Positions 1 through 10,900 are shown, counted from the stretch's first letter. The stretch: DNA of 64,000 nt from Closterium sp. NIES-65 (GCA_948144175.1 CANXME010001433.1:248001-312000); one strand, 5' to 3'. Made by a program: numbers and translations. Notes: generated from the sequence alone by a model not told the origin.

Positions 1-1
1 T

Positions 2-1357
2 CTACTCCTCCAAATTCCACAGCAGCAACTTCCCAAGCTTTGCACGGCAGCTGGTTGGGCCGAAGGTAACTTCAGCCTTGCTCTTCTGCAGCCGACGCAC
101 AGAAAGAAGGTTAGCGGACAAACCTTCAACCAACAGCACATTCCCAAGCCCCACAAGCTCTCCATTGGCTCCCATTACCTTGGCATTCCCAACACCAATC
201 ACAGGGAGCAAAGCACCTGAAGCGGCAGCCACAAACTTGATCTTCCCAGGAGGTTTTACCTCATCAAGCAAATCTGCCCGTGGGGTCATATGACTCGTGC
301 AACCTGAATCGATCACCCAGTGAGTGAGGGGGTGCATCACAACCTTCCCAACTGAACCCACATCACCCCCACTCCCTTGCACATCCTCAACCATGAGGAA
401 CATACCAGGGTCGGCTTTACCTTGTGCACCATCACCTTGTGCACCTGAACCTTGCACAGCACCACCTCGTGCACGTTCACCACTTGGCGGCTTCATGCCT
501 GGAGGCGCCCATCCTTCAGGCCGGCTGAAACACTTGAACCATGGGTGTCCAGCCTTCTTGCAGTACCAGCACGCACCCTCCATTCGGGTACTCCCCTTGC
601 CACCAGAGCTCCCATGCCCCTCGTTGTAGTCACCTCGGCCTCTTCCTCTGCCAAAGCCTCTCCCACGGCCTCGGCCTCTCCCTCCCCCTCTTCCTCTGCT
701 GCCTCCTGCAGCTCCATACCCCTCAGCAGTTTTGTTGGCAGCACCACCTCCCATGTGGCGCCTGCGGAAGTCCTCCTGCAGGATCTGCTGCCGTAGCCAC
801 TCAGGCGTCCACTTGTCCTGCTGAACGTTGAGGGTGGGGATGAGGTTGTCCCACGAGTTGTCGAGCACCGAGATGATCTTGGTGCACTGCTGCATCTCCG
901 ACACCTTGCTGCCCGCCGCTGCCATCCTCGCATAGGTGTCCTTGATCTTGTCAAGGACCGGTTTCACATCGTCTCCCGCCTTCATGGAGAGAGCACCCAG
1001 CTCCTTCTCCATTACGATCACCATCGGCAGCGTGTTGGGTTGTACCACATCGCGTAGCAGCTTCCACGCCTTAGGCCCGGAGTCGTCCAGCTCCACTAGG
1101 TCCTTGATATGCTGGAACATATCATTGTTGACCGATTGAAGGATTAGGTCGTACAGCACCGCGCTCTTCTCAATCCATTTGTCGTGGGCATCACCTTCCT
1201 CCGGCATCTTCTCTTCTCCCATCGCAAGTTTCAGCAGCTTGTAGCGCTTGAAAGCGCTCCGCATCCGCCCGCTCCATTCCTCGTAGTTGGAGCCGTCCAA
1301 AGCCTCGATCTTGGACGGTGGCGGTTCACTCTTCTTCTCAGCTGCTTCTCCACTCAT
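2..1357 (-). pseudogene. gag: S1 Gag-protease, ended by an in-frame TAG
   Basis: Copia-type Gag and aspartic protease; Gag packages element RNA and the protease cuts the polyprotein. I take the ATG at 1357; the frame is open five codons further upstream but without an ATG. Visible in order: a UBN2-type gag domain (LDGSNYEEWS onward), an Arg/Gly-rich stretch, a CX2CX4HX4C zinc knuckle (CWYCKKAGHPWFKC) and the protease active site WVIDSGCTSHM. The frame stops at TAG (2-4) just after LLLWNLEE. In the related S2 the polyprotein continues there without a break into the GAG-pre-integrase region, so this is probably a nonsense mutation and not a natural end. Confidence 0.82.
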
Positions 1358-1578
1358 CTCCTCTGCTCCCAATCAGAGGTTTCAGCTCCCCCTTTTGCTG
1401 GTCACACTGTAGATCCACAATATTTTCACAAGTGACGGCGCCAACGAAATTTCGGCAGAGTTTCCCCTTAGCGGAAGTCACATCCAACCTCCATAACTCC
1501 ACTTAGGCACGCCCACAGGCCATGGTGGGTCTAGGAGGGTCTTCACACTTCAGCAGACTCCCCACAAGGTCCTTAATC

Positions 1579-1590
1579 GCTCTGATACCA
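1579..1590 (-). other. S1 primer-binding site (tRNA-iMet type)
   Basis: The minus strand reads TGGTATCAGAGC, the complement of the 3' end of plant initiator-Met tRNA, two bases from the LTR end. This is the standard copia priming site and fixes element orientation. Confidence 0.88.
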
Positions 1591-1592
1591 CT

Positions 1593-2469
1593 TGTTAGAG
1601 ACTAAGGACGGAGTCTACGAAGATTAGGTGCCAAAAATCTCAAAATCGTTGGCTTGAAATTCTGGACAGAATCGTCGAGTTCACAAGAAACGCCGTCGAC
1701 GAAAAGCGCACCGTCAAAACTTCACGAATTTCAGATAGGTTGTAGCTCTAGTCCATGGCTAGAATTCCCAAGTTGAATTGTGTGATAAGGTGGAGTATTT
1801 CTCGAGTTATCAATTTTGGCGCACTAGGGGGTATGCTGCCACATGCTTAACTCAATCACAATTGTTCTCACAAGTTCCACAAAGTTACACACAAGAGAGT
1901 TGGGGTAGCACTAAACCAGGTAGGAGGGAAGAGGAGGACGAGAGGGAAGGTCCCAAGAGATTCCCCAACCAAGGAAACCCCATGCCACACAATTCCCTTC
2001 CCCATAGGCAACCCCACTTTCACATTTGTCACTTTCCCAACTCATGCCATCCACCTCAACCCACTTGGCCACACTTGCCAACCTGGTTTGGCTTCACCCA
2101 ACCACATGGCAGCATTCTACAGTGATGGGTTCGAATTCCCAACCCCCAAAAATCTGTACCCCATATTGAGTCAACCCCACAACTCCCCATAGTCACCACA
2201 ACCAAATATCAAAAGCATACGAACTCCAACGTTCATAACTTTCTTGATATTGCTCCGATCGCGACGATTCTTGGCTCGTCGGAAAGATCTTGAGCAGTGG
2301 AGTCACTTCAGATATCTGCTCAAGCCAAATAACATTCACACACACTCTTCCAGAAAAACCAAACCGCACAAAACACAAATTCTTGCGCACGCTCATTTCA
2401 CACATGCAACGCACGAACACATGATGGGAGGCAGACAAACGTGAATGCAAATGATAGCATCACATAACA
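1593..2469 (-). repeat. S1 5' LTR, 877 bp
   Basis: Bounded by TGTTA at 1593 and TAACA at 2469, a perfect 5-bp terminal inverted repeat. One end lies 2 bp from the PBS and the other abuts interrupted RNase H codons. The sequence is AT-richer than the short-LTR copia family. Only one LTR is in the window, so no age estimate is possible. Confidence 0.82.
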
Positions 2470-2750
2470 CCGACTTGGGAGAGCGGCCTCGTTCCCCTCC
2501 AGTGCTGTACGTCGACAACAAGGCTGCCATTGCCTTGTGTGAGGAGCACAGACTGGAGCACAGAACGAAGCACATCGCTCTGCGTTACTTCCTGGCTCGA
2601 GAGTTGCAGCAGCGTGGTCACCTTCGTTTGCGTTACGTGGCCACTCAGGCCAACACTGCTGATATATTCACCAAGGCACTTCAGTCCGGTGATCATCAGC
2701 GTTTCTGCACTATGCTAGGGCTTGTGCCCACCTTTCCTCACTTGCTGTAG
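2470..2750 (+). pseudogene. pol: C5 RNase H C-terminal fragment
   Basis: Codons from 2472 encode the end of copia pol: VLYVDNKAAIALCEEHRLEH, then ALRYFLARELQQRG, then NTADIFTKAL, ending at a stop at 2748-2750. It aligns throughout with the end of the C1 polyprotein. Everything upstream was displaced by S1. No function is possible for this fragment alone. Confidence 0.87.
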
Positions 2751-2978
2751 GCTTTGCCTGTACTGTGATCTACATATATATACCTGCATGCTTGCTTTGC
2801 TAGATCGAGATCAATGTGTTGTTTGTGTTGCATATATGCCTCTGCATGTGAACTGGCCTTGTGGCTCTTTGCTGGTGCTCAGTGTGTGTGGTGACGTTGT
2901 GATCCACCCTGAGCTTGCTTTGTCTTTCTTGACTGGTCTTGTGACCCCTTGCTCTCCCCCACTGAGCCTATGGGGGTG

Positions 2979-3105
2979 TGTCCAACATTACATATGTTTC
3001 TGCTGTGTAGGCTACAGTGGGTTTAGCCTTTAGGGGGTACAATACTCTAGGTTTTCCTACTTGTACTCCCAATGTTGCTAGTCCAACCACTTCTAATTCT
3101 TGACA
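2979..3105 (+). repeat. C5 3' LTR, 127 bp
   Basis: Starts TGTCCAACATTA after the purine tract TATGGGGGTG and ends CTTGACA. It is a diverged relative of the C1 LTR, keeping the GTAGGCTA, GGGGGTACAA and GGTTTTCCTA blocks in order. The next base begins gypsy G1 sequence. Confidence 0.82.
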
Positions 3106-4416
3106 AATACTACAACCGCACGAAATTTGCAACTGACACTTAGCCGTTGTTTACCTGAGATAGATGCATGCTTAGTTGACGGCACGCAACTGGCCATACG
3201 GGAAAGGGTGGAGAGAGTTAAAGTCCGCTGCGGGGGAAATTTTGGATTTACAAAGGACATGCTCGCGACGACTCTCGATGGGCACGACATTTTACTGGGA
3301 TGTGATTGGCTGCGACAGTTTAACCCGCGAATCGACTGGATGACGGGTAGCTGCACTGTGCGAAGTAGCGGTAACTTGGTTGAGCTATCTCGCTGGCAGT
3401 CGCCTGAGTCTTCAACGGTACACGTCAACGCCGTCACCATGAAACGGGGTGTCGCTGCTGGAGCCGACGTGTACGCAGTATTCATTTCAGTGGTAGAGGG
3501 AGCAGTGCAACCGAGTGATTTCACAAAACTGCTGGCAGCGGTACAGACCGAACTATAAGAACTGTTGAAACGATACCCCAGGATTTTTCCCGACGACTTA
3601 CCGGAAGGACTGCCACCTCAGCGAGCACATGACCGCCGAATAGAATTAGAACCGGGGACACAGCCAACTGTACAGCGCGAGTTCAGACTGACACAACCCG
3701 AGCTTGACGAACTGAAGAAGCAATTAGATTACTTGTTAGAGAAGAAATTCATCCGACCGAGCTCGTCACCGTTCGCCGCACCGATACTGTTCATGCCAAA
3801 AAAAGACGGAGGGTTTCGCATGTGCATCGATTACCGAGCGCTCAACAGGGTAACATTCAAGTCGCGGTACCCCATTCCCTGCGCCGTCAAACTGATCGAC
3901 CAACTGCGAACAGCACGGGTTTTTTCGAAAATAGATTTACGGGGGGGTTACCATCAGATTAGGGTCGAACCATCGGACTGCGCCAAAACAGCTTTCCGTA
4001 CTAGATACGGGTCATTCGAGTATACAGTGATGCCTTTCGGGCTGACCAACGCACCAGCGACATTTCAGATGACCATGAACGAGGCGTTTAGGCCACTTTT
4101 AGATAAATACGTGATAGTTTACATCGACGACATCCTCGTCTACAGTCGCGACAAGCAGCAGCACTTAGCAGATCTGGAAGCATTGCTTAAGATTTTAGAC
4201 GAGCATCGGCTCCTGACAAAGGGTTCCAAGTGCGAGTTTTTACATGACCGGCTAGAGTTTTTGGGGCACGTTATTTCGGAGGCTGGGGTCGAAATTGACC
4301 CCAAGAAGTTAGACACGGTGAAAGCCTGGCACCCCCCGACGAATATCACGAAACTACAGAGCTTTTGGGGTTCGTCAATTACGTGCGTCGGTTTGTCCCT
4401 GACATGGCACGGTTAA
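3106..4416 (+). pseudogene. pol: G1 protease and reverse transcriptase region
   Basis: The first part (to 3558) is a retropepsin-like domain (ATTLDGHDILLGCDWLRQFN; 'GCDWL' is typical of the gypsy protease C-terminus). A TAA at 3556-3558 interrupts an otherwise continuous frame (VQTEL, stop, ELLKRYPRIF). Reverse transcriptase follows at 3565-4416 with FRMCIDYRALN, SKIDLRGGYHQI, MPFGLTNAPATFQ and the catalytic YIDD (in VIVYIDDILVYS). One T is missing in the run near 4365 (AGCTTTTGGGG where AGCTTTTTGGGG is expected), shifting the frame. The polymerase core still looks chemically intact; the gene is not. Confidence 0.85.
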
Positions 4417-5344
4417 CAGCGCCGCTGACAGACTTGTTACGGAAGGGGGTCGCTTTTACGTGGGGGTAGAAAGAGCATGATGCCTTCTCTGCCCTGAAAA
4501 ATGTTCTCTGCTCACCGCCCGTCCTGCACATCGCCGACCCACACCGCCCGTCCTGCGCATCGCCGACCCACACCGCCCATTCGAAGTAGTTATCGACGCA
4601 AGCGACATCGCCATCGGAGCCGTACTACTACAGGACTTCAGCAACGGTCTACAACCCATCGCATACGAGTCACGAAAACTGCATCCGCCCGAGAAAAATT
4701 ACCCGATACACGACTGCAAAATGCTTGCGATCGTGCACGCGTTCAAAGTGTGGTGCTATTACTTAACCGGCGCAGACGTGACAGTATGGACAGACCATAA
4801 ATCACTACAGTACCCCCGCACACCTCAACCCACGACAGATTCGCTGGCTCGATTTTCTCGAGTCCAATTTTCACTACACGGTCACCTATAAAAAGGGAGC
4901 CTCGAACATCGCCGACGCACTGACCCGCCCCACTGCCCAGATCCATGCAATACTACTCGCCCAGACAAGCCCACTACTGACAGGCCTATTCACCCACGGG
5001 TACCAAACGGATCCATTATTCACAGGAGGTAATTCGCAGCAGTTCGCAGCAGCAAAGGGAGTCTATTACGTAGAAGCCGGGACCGACTGCAACTGGGTAC
5101 CAGGGTACACACTGCTACGGGAATTACTAATATAGGAGGCACACGACGGAGTTACCTCAGGGCATTTCGGGGTAGAGAAAACACGGCAGCAACTACAGCG
5201 GTATTATTTCTGGCCCGAGATGTTGACCGACGTACAACGACACGTGGCATCGTGTCCCACTTGCCAGCTCATGAAATCATCGCGGAAGCGGCCGGCAGGA
5301 CAGTTGCAGCCGATACCACCCCCAGAGCGTGCTTGGCAGCAGGT
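4366..5344 (+). pseudogene. pol: G1 RNase H and H2C2 finger, frame-broken
   Basis: Read across frames, this gives the end of the RT connection (GFVNYVRRFVPDMA), RNase H (VVIDASDIAIGA, IHDCKMLAIVHAFKVW, TDHKSLQY) and the H2C2 zinc finger before integrase (GHFGVEKTRQQL, ASCPTCQ). Defects: TAG in WG-stop-KEHDAF near 4468, a direct 29-bp duplication at about 4512-4569, a frame slip near 4815, and TAG before EAHDGV near 5130. T1 enters at 5345. Confidence 0.8.
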
Positions 5345-5478
5345 TGTCAGAATGTTATAATTGTCTAGCCTGCAGTGGGGTACTCTATAGCGAGTACAAC
5401 CCAATTAGGGTTTCCTATATGTATGCCAACTGCTGCTAGTGCAACCCCTCTCTTCTTCATTCCTCATTTTTTTTCACA
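5345..5478 (+). repeat. T1 5' LTR, 134 bp
   Basis: Begins TGTCAGAATGTTATAATTG and ends TTTTTCACA, directly followed by the PBS TGCTATCAGAGC. It shares the GTACAACCC and TAGGGTTTCCTA blocks with C1 and C2 LTRs. Confidence 0.92.
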
Positions 5479-5569
5479 TGCTATCAGAGCATCTACTCTC
5501 CTGGCCTGTGGGCTCACCTAACTGCTTCCGCTGCTACTCTGTGTGTTGCACGCCCCGTGGCGTGCGACG

Positions 5570-6175
5570 GACCTTTTTTCTTGCCCTCCTAGAGGCCCCT
5601 CTCACGGCCACTCGCGCCGCCCTTAGTGGCCCCGTCGCCGCCCTTCTCGGCCCCTCGAGGCCCCTTCGCGGCCCCGTCGCCACCCCTAGCGGCCCCGTCG
5701 CCGACCTTTCAGGCCCCTCGCGGCCCCTTCGCGGCCCCGTCGCCGCCCCTAGCGGCCCGTCGCCGCCCTTCCAGGCCCCTCGCGGCACCTTCGCGGCCCC
5801 GTCGCCGCCCCTAGCGGCCCGTCGCCGCCCTTCCAAGCCCCTCGCAGCCCCTTCGCGGCCCCGTCGCCGCCACCAGCGGCCCCGTCGCCGCCCTTAGCGA
5901 CCTCGTCGCCACCTCTATCGGCCCCGTCGCCGCCTCCAGCGGCCCCGTCGCTGCCACCAGCGGCCCGGTCGCCGCCCCTAGCGACCCTGTCGCCGCCTCT
6001 ATCGGCCCCGTCGCCGCCTCCAGCGGCCCCGTCGCCGCCACCAGCGGCCCCGTCGCCGCCCCTAGCGGCCCCGTCGCCGCCCCTATCGGCCCCGTCGCTG
6101 CCTCCAGCGGCCCCGTCGCCGCCACTTGCGGCCCCGTCGCCGCCCCTTTTGGCCCTGCCTCGACCCTGCTCCGAC
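5570..6175 (+). repeat. T1 GC-rich tandem repeat
   Basis: Imperfect tandem copies of a roughly 21-30 bp unit of the form GGCCCCGTCGCCGCCCCTAGC, with CCTCGCGGCCCCTTCGCGG variants at the left. The same unit in reverse complement fills the C3 leader (57,700-58,190). It leaves several frames open on both strands by composition; I see no evidence that it is translated. Confidence 0.85.
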
Positions 6176-6213
6176 CCCGCCCCGGCCATGCTCCGTCGCC
6201 TGTCAAGGGGACC

Positions 6214-6215
<2 letters not shown>

Positions 6216-6251
<36 letters not shown>
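6216..6251 (+). repeat. 36-base G homopolymer
   Basis: Uninterrupted run of G on the plus strand inside T1, after the GC repeat and before the core shared with T2. T2 has a 31-base C run in the corresponding place (42399-42429). Its length is the kind of feature that sequencing resolves poorly. Confidence 0.85.
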
Positions 6252-6982
6252 CGAGCGTCGCCCCTTCTGCCGCCTGCTTTGGCGCCCTGGGAGGCCGCAC
6301 GTCGCCCCCCCCCCCTTCCCCCCCCCGTAACCTCCCTACCCGCCATCCCGCCCTGCCCTGTGTTAGGGTTTGGGGGTGGCGAGTAGGGGGTGGCGGGTGT
6401 GTGGTCTCCCCTGCTCCTCCTCCTCCTCCTCTGTCTCCCACTGCTGCAGCTGCCGCTGAGGGGGGTGGGTGTGTGGGAGTCGACGGAGTGGTGCTAGGGG
6501 GTGGGGTCTGAGTGAACCTAGGGTGCAGCAGGCGGTGTGTGAAAGGGGGGTGTTGTGGGAGTGGAACTAGGGTTTGAGCAGGGGGTGTGTGTCGAGAGGG
6601 GTGGGGCAGCTGGAGGAGGTTGTGTGAAGGTAGTTGTCGTGTCGCCTGCAGCACCTGTAGTCCGTCGCCCTTCCTTCGGTAGCCAGTGAGCCTGTTGCAC
6701 CAGTCGCCAGTGGGTCCGTTGCTCCTACCGCTCGTCTATAGCCGAGGAGCCAGTTACTTCAGTAGTCCGTCGCCCTTGCTTTGGTAGCCACTGAGTCAGC
6801 CGCTCCTGTGCCCGTGCCTCTGCAGCTTCAGCCGTTGCCTCCCATCTTCTCTCCCTCCACAGTTCCTCCTCCTCCTCACTTGCCCGCTGTGATTAACTCT
6901 AGCTTTGCTCGCTATTGTGAACTCCTGCTCTATGCCTGCTTGCTCATTGTGCTGATTACACCCCACTTTGGCTATAGGGGTG

Positions 6983-7116
6983 TGTCAGAATGTTATAATT
7001 GTCTAGCCTGCAGTGGGGTACTCTATAGCAAGTACAACCCAATTAGGGTTTCCTAAATGTATGCCAACTGCTGCTAGTGCAACCCCTCTGTTCTTCATTC
7101 CTCTTTTTTTTTCACA
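6983..7116 (+). repeat. T1 3' LTR, 134 bp
   Basis: Same length and ends as the LTR at 5345-5478, with 4 substitutions by eye. Preceded by CTTTGGCTATAGGGGTG (purine tract) and followed by CAGGT, the target duplicate that restores the G1 integrase frame. Confidence 0.92.
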
Positions 7117-8141
7117 CAGGTGACGATGGACTTCGTCACGGTGTTACCGGCCGGGGCGAGTGGGAATGACGCGATCATGGTCATCGTCGATCGACTGACG
7201 AAAATGGCACATTTCGCAGCCTGCAAAAAATCGATCACAGCCGAAGAAACAGCTCGACTCTTCATCTCCACTATCGTTCGACTGCACGGGATACCATCAG
7301 CAATCATCAGCAACCGCGACACGAAATTCACCAGCAACTTCTGGCGGAACCTGTGGCAGCAGTTCGGCACGCGACTACAGTTCAGTTCTTCGTACCACCC
7401 CGAAACCGACGGACAGAGAGAACGGACAAATCAGACTATGGAGCAACTCATCCGAGCCACGTGCGACGACCCAACCACCTGGGAACAACAGCTGCCACTA
7501 ATTGAATTCGCATACAACAACTCACCATCCGCCACGACCCAACAGTCACCTTTTTACCTGAACTACGGACAATACCCGACAGTACCCATGACCCCGAATC
7601 CCGACAACCCGGTGCCACGAGCACAACAATTCGCCGAAATATTACAAGCAGCACGGACCCGGGCAGCAGACGCAATAAAAAATCCAACATCATCGCTAAA
7701 CACAACGCCGACCGCCACCGCCGACCTGTCACTTACTAACCTGACGACCTAGTTTTACTCGACACTCAGAACCTCCGCCTGCCCATCACCCCAAAACTCC
7801 GCCCCCGATATTGCGGGCCATTCCGCATAAGCCACGTGATTACGCCCGTCACCGCCCACCTCCTCCTCCCCGCTGACTGGTACGTCAGCCCCTCATTCCA
7901 CGTCAGCCTGCTTCACCCTTATATCCCGTCCACAAGCCAACTGCCACGTAATCGCCCAGCCAGCAACACACGACCACCGACTGAACCAATCATCACACCC
8001 GAGAAAATTCTGAGCCACACAGTTCGTGACCCTCGAGGAGCACAAAGGATCGAGTTCTTGATCCGATGGAAAGACCGTACACCCACCGAAGACAACTGGG
8101 TTCCCCTGGACAGAATCGAAAACCACCCCGTCCTCACCTAG
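7117..8141 (+). pseudogene. pol: G1 integrase core and chromodomain
   Basis: Integrase resumes after T1: TMDFVTVLPAG (first catalytic Asp), VDRLTKMAHF, a second catalytic motif reading ISNRDTKF where gypsy integrases have SDRD, and SYHPETDGQRERTNQTMEQL with the Glu. The Asp-to-Asn change (AAC at about 7312) should abolish strand transfer. The frame shifts near 7680; the tail then reads FRISHVITPVTAHLLL, FHVSLLHPY and a chromodomain (PEKILSHTVRD, IEFLIRWKDRTPTEDNWVPL) ending about 8141. Chromodomains steer chromoviruses to heterochromatin. Confidence 0.84.
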
Positions 8142-8213
8142 TATCTGCGCAGCCAAAATTTCAGGGATGTACACGCGCTTTCGTAAGGAGGGCCTTCTTA
8201 GAGGGGGGGGTAG

Positions 8214-8644
8214 TGTAAGGCAAATTCCTTTTCATTACTTCGCGTCCCCGCTCAGCGCGTACACCACTGTAGCACCACAGTCAGCACCGTTACCACTCGC
8301 AACCCTCACATCGACAATCCTCCCGCCACCTTCGCACGTCGCACCCCGACCTCACGGCTCGGCGGGTAACCCGCGCTCCGGGCCTCCGCTTCGACATTTC
8401 CCCCAAACCTCAGTCCCAGGCCCGTCGCGCGACAACCACAGTCCATTACCGTTTCCACTGTAGTTTTGCTATATATTCTTCGCTCATGCCTTCTCTTGCT
8501 TCGATAGTGCAATTCTAGCTCGCTCACTCAATTTCACTCGTAATAAGCACCCTTTCCGTGAACAGCTTGCTGGACGACACAACAAGCTCAAACCAGATCA
8601 CTGTGAGTTCAGACAGGCGAATTCATTTGCCAAACTAATTTACA
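8214..8644 (+). repeat. G1 probable 3' LTR, about 431 bp
   Basis: The start is clear: TGTAAGGC follows the polypurine tract GAGGGGGGGGTAG. The end is inferred at AATTTACA, which gives a TGTAA...TTACA inverted terminus. TATATA at about 8469 could be its promoter. The matching 5' LTR is outside the window, so the right boundary is unproven. Confidence 0.5.
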
Positions 8645-9556
8645 CAGCTTGGATGTGTGCGTTTCAATAATCTGCGTCGACAGGAAAAACTCCCTTAAAG
8701 GTTTAGAATAACACCGATGCTTATCAGTCAGGGACCAGCTGTGGCTGTAGATCTGCGCGCCACCTGCCTGTCATGTGTTGCGCGGCTTTTGGGGGAAGTT
8801 GCCTCGCGGCGCGGCGCACCTTCCGTCATCCGTGCACTGCTTTGTGCCATGCAATGGACCAAGGGCTGGCGGCAATTGGGCCCTCGATTCTGGATTAGAG
8901 GGTGGCCATGCGAAAGCCGAAACTCCCTGCAGCGGGTACCAGGCGAAGAGCTCTGTAGCGAACGCCGGGTGCCGACATTTCGCTTACAGGGCGAGACTTT
9001 GATTCGCTCTTTTTCAGATTGGCTGTCCCGCTTCCTATGCCTAGCGTCTCGAGATTTCCGTTCCCTGATTGCTCCCATTTTCGTCGAGTCCGTTCAGTCA
9101 ACTTAGATGACGTCACGAGTTCGTCGTGCTTCGGTTACCTTTTTTTGCAAAACCGCGAAAATTGACACCAAGACCTTTCTGACCAGATCTGTCACAGCTT
9201 CCTTCAGTTCTTCGCGTGCGTCACCTAAACGCTTTCGTCTAGCAAGGTCGTTCCAACGTCCCCTTCCCGTCTAACCGATCCTCTTCACCGTAGGTAGGTC
9301 GTTTTGGATATGATTCATGCATTCAAATTACTCATATTCTTATGGTTGTACCTTCAGACATGGTCGATACAATCCTGTAGTGTCCACTGAAGCTCTCTGC
9401 CGGCGAGTCTAAAGCTGCAGAGCTGTAAATGCACATCAGTACAAAAATCTCCTGCGTTAGGACCCTCCTCCTCTTTCTCCTCCTCCTCCTCCTCCTCTCA
9501 CTCTCGCTCATTCACTCTCACGCAGGCTCTGTCTGTGTTGTGACTGCAGCTTGAGA
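8645..9556. other. Region upstream of paralogue 1, no gene recognised
   Basis: No convincing coding frame. Segments resemble 40,860-41,290 in order (GATCTRCG...TGCGTTGCGC, GGCCAT/GGCAAT...GATT, GATGACGT...CGTCGTGCT, AGATCTGYCACA), so this is a diverged duplicate of the same upstream region. A CTC/TCC microsatellite lies at about 9465-9500, shortly before the ATG at 9562. Confidence 0.45.
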
Positions 9557-10256
9557 CAGCCATGGCAGCAAGCAGCAATGGCATGGACGACTTTGAGGAG
9601 TTAGCTATCAGATATCAGCAGAGCAGGAAGCAGGCAGATGATGGTGAGTGGTTGGACGAAGGGGGACAGTGAATCTGAGACGTCTCAAAGGGGATGGATG
9701 GAGTAGCGGTGTGGGAACCGTTTGCTTCTTCATTGTTTCTGACAAAGTAGGAAATAGGGAGACGGTGGTGAGCAATAGGAGATTGCGGAAGTTGGGAGCA
9801 TGTATGATGGCTTGACCGGAGTGCACAGCGGATGGACAGAATTGCTCTTTCCTTGAATGGTCCTTGCATTAATCAGGGGGGTGTTACAAAGGTTGATGCA
9901 AACACAAGCAAAACAAACAACCAAACCAGAATTCTACCAACCGCACCTACTCCTACCCACTCCCGCCCTCCCCTCTGTCCGGCAGAATACGGAGATCAAA
10001 ATTCTGAAGGCTGTGGTGAAGGGGTGGGAGAAGAAGGCGGAGAGGCTACAAGAGAGAGCTACGGAGGCCATGGTATTAGAGGCAAAGCTGAAGATTGCAG
10101 AGGAAACTGTGACATGTCTGAGGAAGCAAGTAGAGCAGCTGGAGCAGAAACTGAACCAGCGTGTGATGCAGGAGAGGGAGGGGGAGGGGAAGGAGGGGGG
10201 AGGGGAGGGGGGAGGGGGAGGGGGTGGAGGAGGAGGAGGAGTTGGAGGTGTTGGAG

Positions 10257-10660
10257 GTGGATGGGAATGTGGAGAGTAGGTTGGAGGATGTTATGAAGGA
10301 CCTGGATGACGTAGGGCTGGGGGAAGAGGTAGACAATATGCTGATATTTGCGGGTATGTGTGTGTGGAATGGGGGGGGCCGGAGGGAGGGGAGAATTTGG
10401 GGGAGGTGGATGGGAACGTGGAGGGAAGTTTGGATGATGTGATGAACGACCTGGATGAGGTAGAGCCGGGGGAAGATGTAGACGTGATGTTGATATGTGT
10501 GGGTATGTGTGTGTGGGATGGGGGAAGGGGGGAGAGGTGGACGGCAGCGTGGAGAGTAGTTTGAAGGATGTGATGAAGGACCTGGATGGGGTAGGACCGA
10601 GGGATGATGGGATGGGATGTTGATCGGTGCGCGTATGTGTGAGAGCATGCATGTGTGTGT
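10257..10660 (+). repeat. Three tandem exon-like units (about 130-149 bp)
   Basis: Units start at 10257, 10406 and 10537 with GTGGATGGGAA-like sequence. Each has a ~97-bp coding-like half (VDGNVESRLEDVMKDLDDV; VDGNVEGSLDDVMNDLDEV; VDGSVESSLKDVMKDLDGV). In the first two units it is followed by GTATGTGTGTGTG, donor-like, and a G-rich half ending GAG before the next unit; the third runs GCGTATGTGTGAG. Amino-acid similarity is highest in the first half. Because ~97 is not a multiple of three, splicing all three in series would shift frame. Confidence 0.65.
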
Positions 10661-10900
10661 GTGTGCGGAGGGGGGGGGGGGGGTGGAGAGGCGGGGAGGG
10701 AGGAGGGAGGGGGGCGGGGAGGGGGGAGGGGGGGGGTGCGTGTGTCTCTGTGGGTGTGTGCGTGCGTGCGTGAGTGTGGTGAGACTGTGGTGTGACTGAG
10801 TATGTGTGGGCGAGGGCGTGGCCGTGGGTGTGGGTGTGGTGGGAGTTGGAGTGTGCCTGCGTGCGTACGTGTGCCTGTGCATGCGTGTGAGCACGTGCAA
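10661..10900. repeat. G-rich and GT-rich low-complexity tract
   Basis: Runs of G up to 14, GGGGAGG repeats and (GT)n/(GTGC)n microsatellite. Long frames seen on either strand here are compositional. Probably intronic to paralogue 1. Confidence 0.8.

Larger units (their letters stand above)
1..2469 (-). mobile_element. S1: long-LTR Ty1/copia retrotransposon, 5' part
   Basis: On the minus strand the order is LTR (2469 to 1593), tRNA-iMet-type primer-binding site (1590-1579), then a gag/protease reading frame running off the window start. The element has interrupted a second copia copy (C5): RNase H codons of C5 resume at 2470 directly after the LTR end. The other half of S1, and its second target-site copy, lie outside the window. 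It belongs to the same lineage as S2 (similar Gag, same zinc knuckle, same PBS) but its LTR sequence is different. Confidence 0.88.
2470..3105 (+). mobile_element. C5: 3' remnant of a short-LTR copia element
   Basis: Contains the last part of copia RNase H, a 3' UTR and a 127-bp 3' LTR. It lies between S1 (inserted into it) and gypsy G1 (into which it appears inserted). The 3' UTR has the family's conserved 'GACTGGTCTTGTGACCCC' block and the CCCCCA...TGGGGG hairpin before the LTR. Its 5' part is outside the window. Confidence 0.85.
5345..7116 (+). mobile_element. T1: non-autonomous short-LTR retroelement, 1,772 bp
   Basis: Two 134-bp LTRs flank a 1.5-kb interior with no gag or pol. The 5-bp target duplication CAGGT is exact (5340-5344 and 7117-7121). 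A PBS (TGCTATCAGAGC, 5479) follows the left LTR and a purine tract (CTATAGGGGTG) precedes the right one. I count 4 LTR differences in 134. The interior has GC-rich repeats, a 36-G run, and a core shared with T2 (about 6410-6480 and 6620-6800). LTR and PBS resemble the C family, so it may use C-family proteins in trans. Confidence 0.92.
3106..8644 (+). mobile_element. G1: degenerate Ty3/gypsy chromovirus, interrupted by T1
   Basis: Domains in order are retropepsin-like protease, reverse transcriptase, RNase H, H2C2 zinc finger, integrase core and chromodomain, followed by a purine tract and a TGTAAGG LTR start. The gag and 5' LTR lie upstream of C5, out of the window. T1 splits the integrase: removing T1 and one CAGGT copy rejoins AWQQ|VTMDFV in frame. 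The frame is further broken by nonsense codons, a lost T near 4365 and a 29-bp duplication. Confidence 0.86.

Noticed and set aside
5749..6654. 301-codon minus-strand frame, and Pro-rich plus-strand frames in T1.
   Set aside because: Low-complexity translation of the T1 repeat and homopolymer; no start context or domain.
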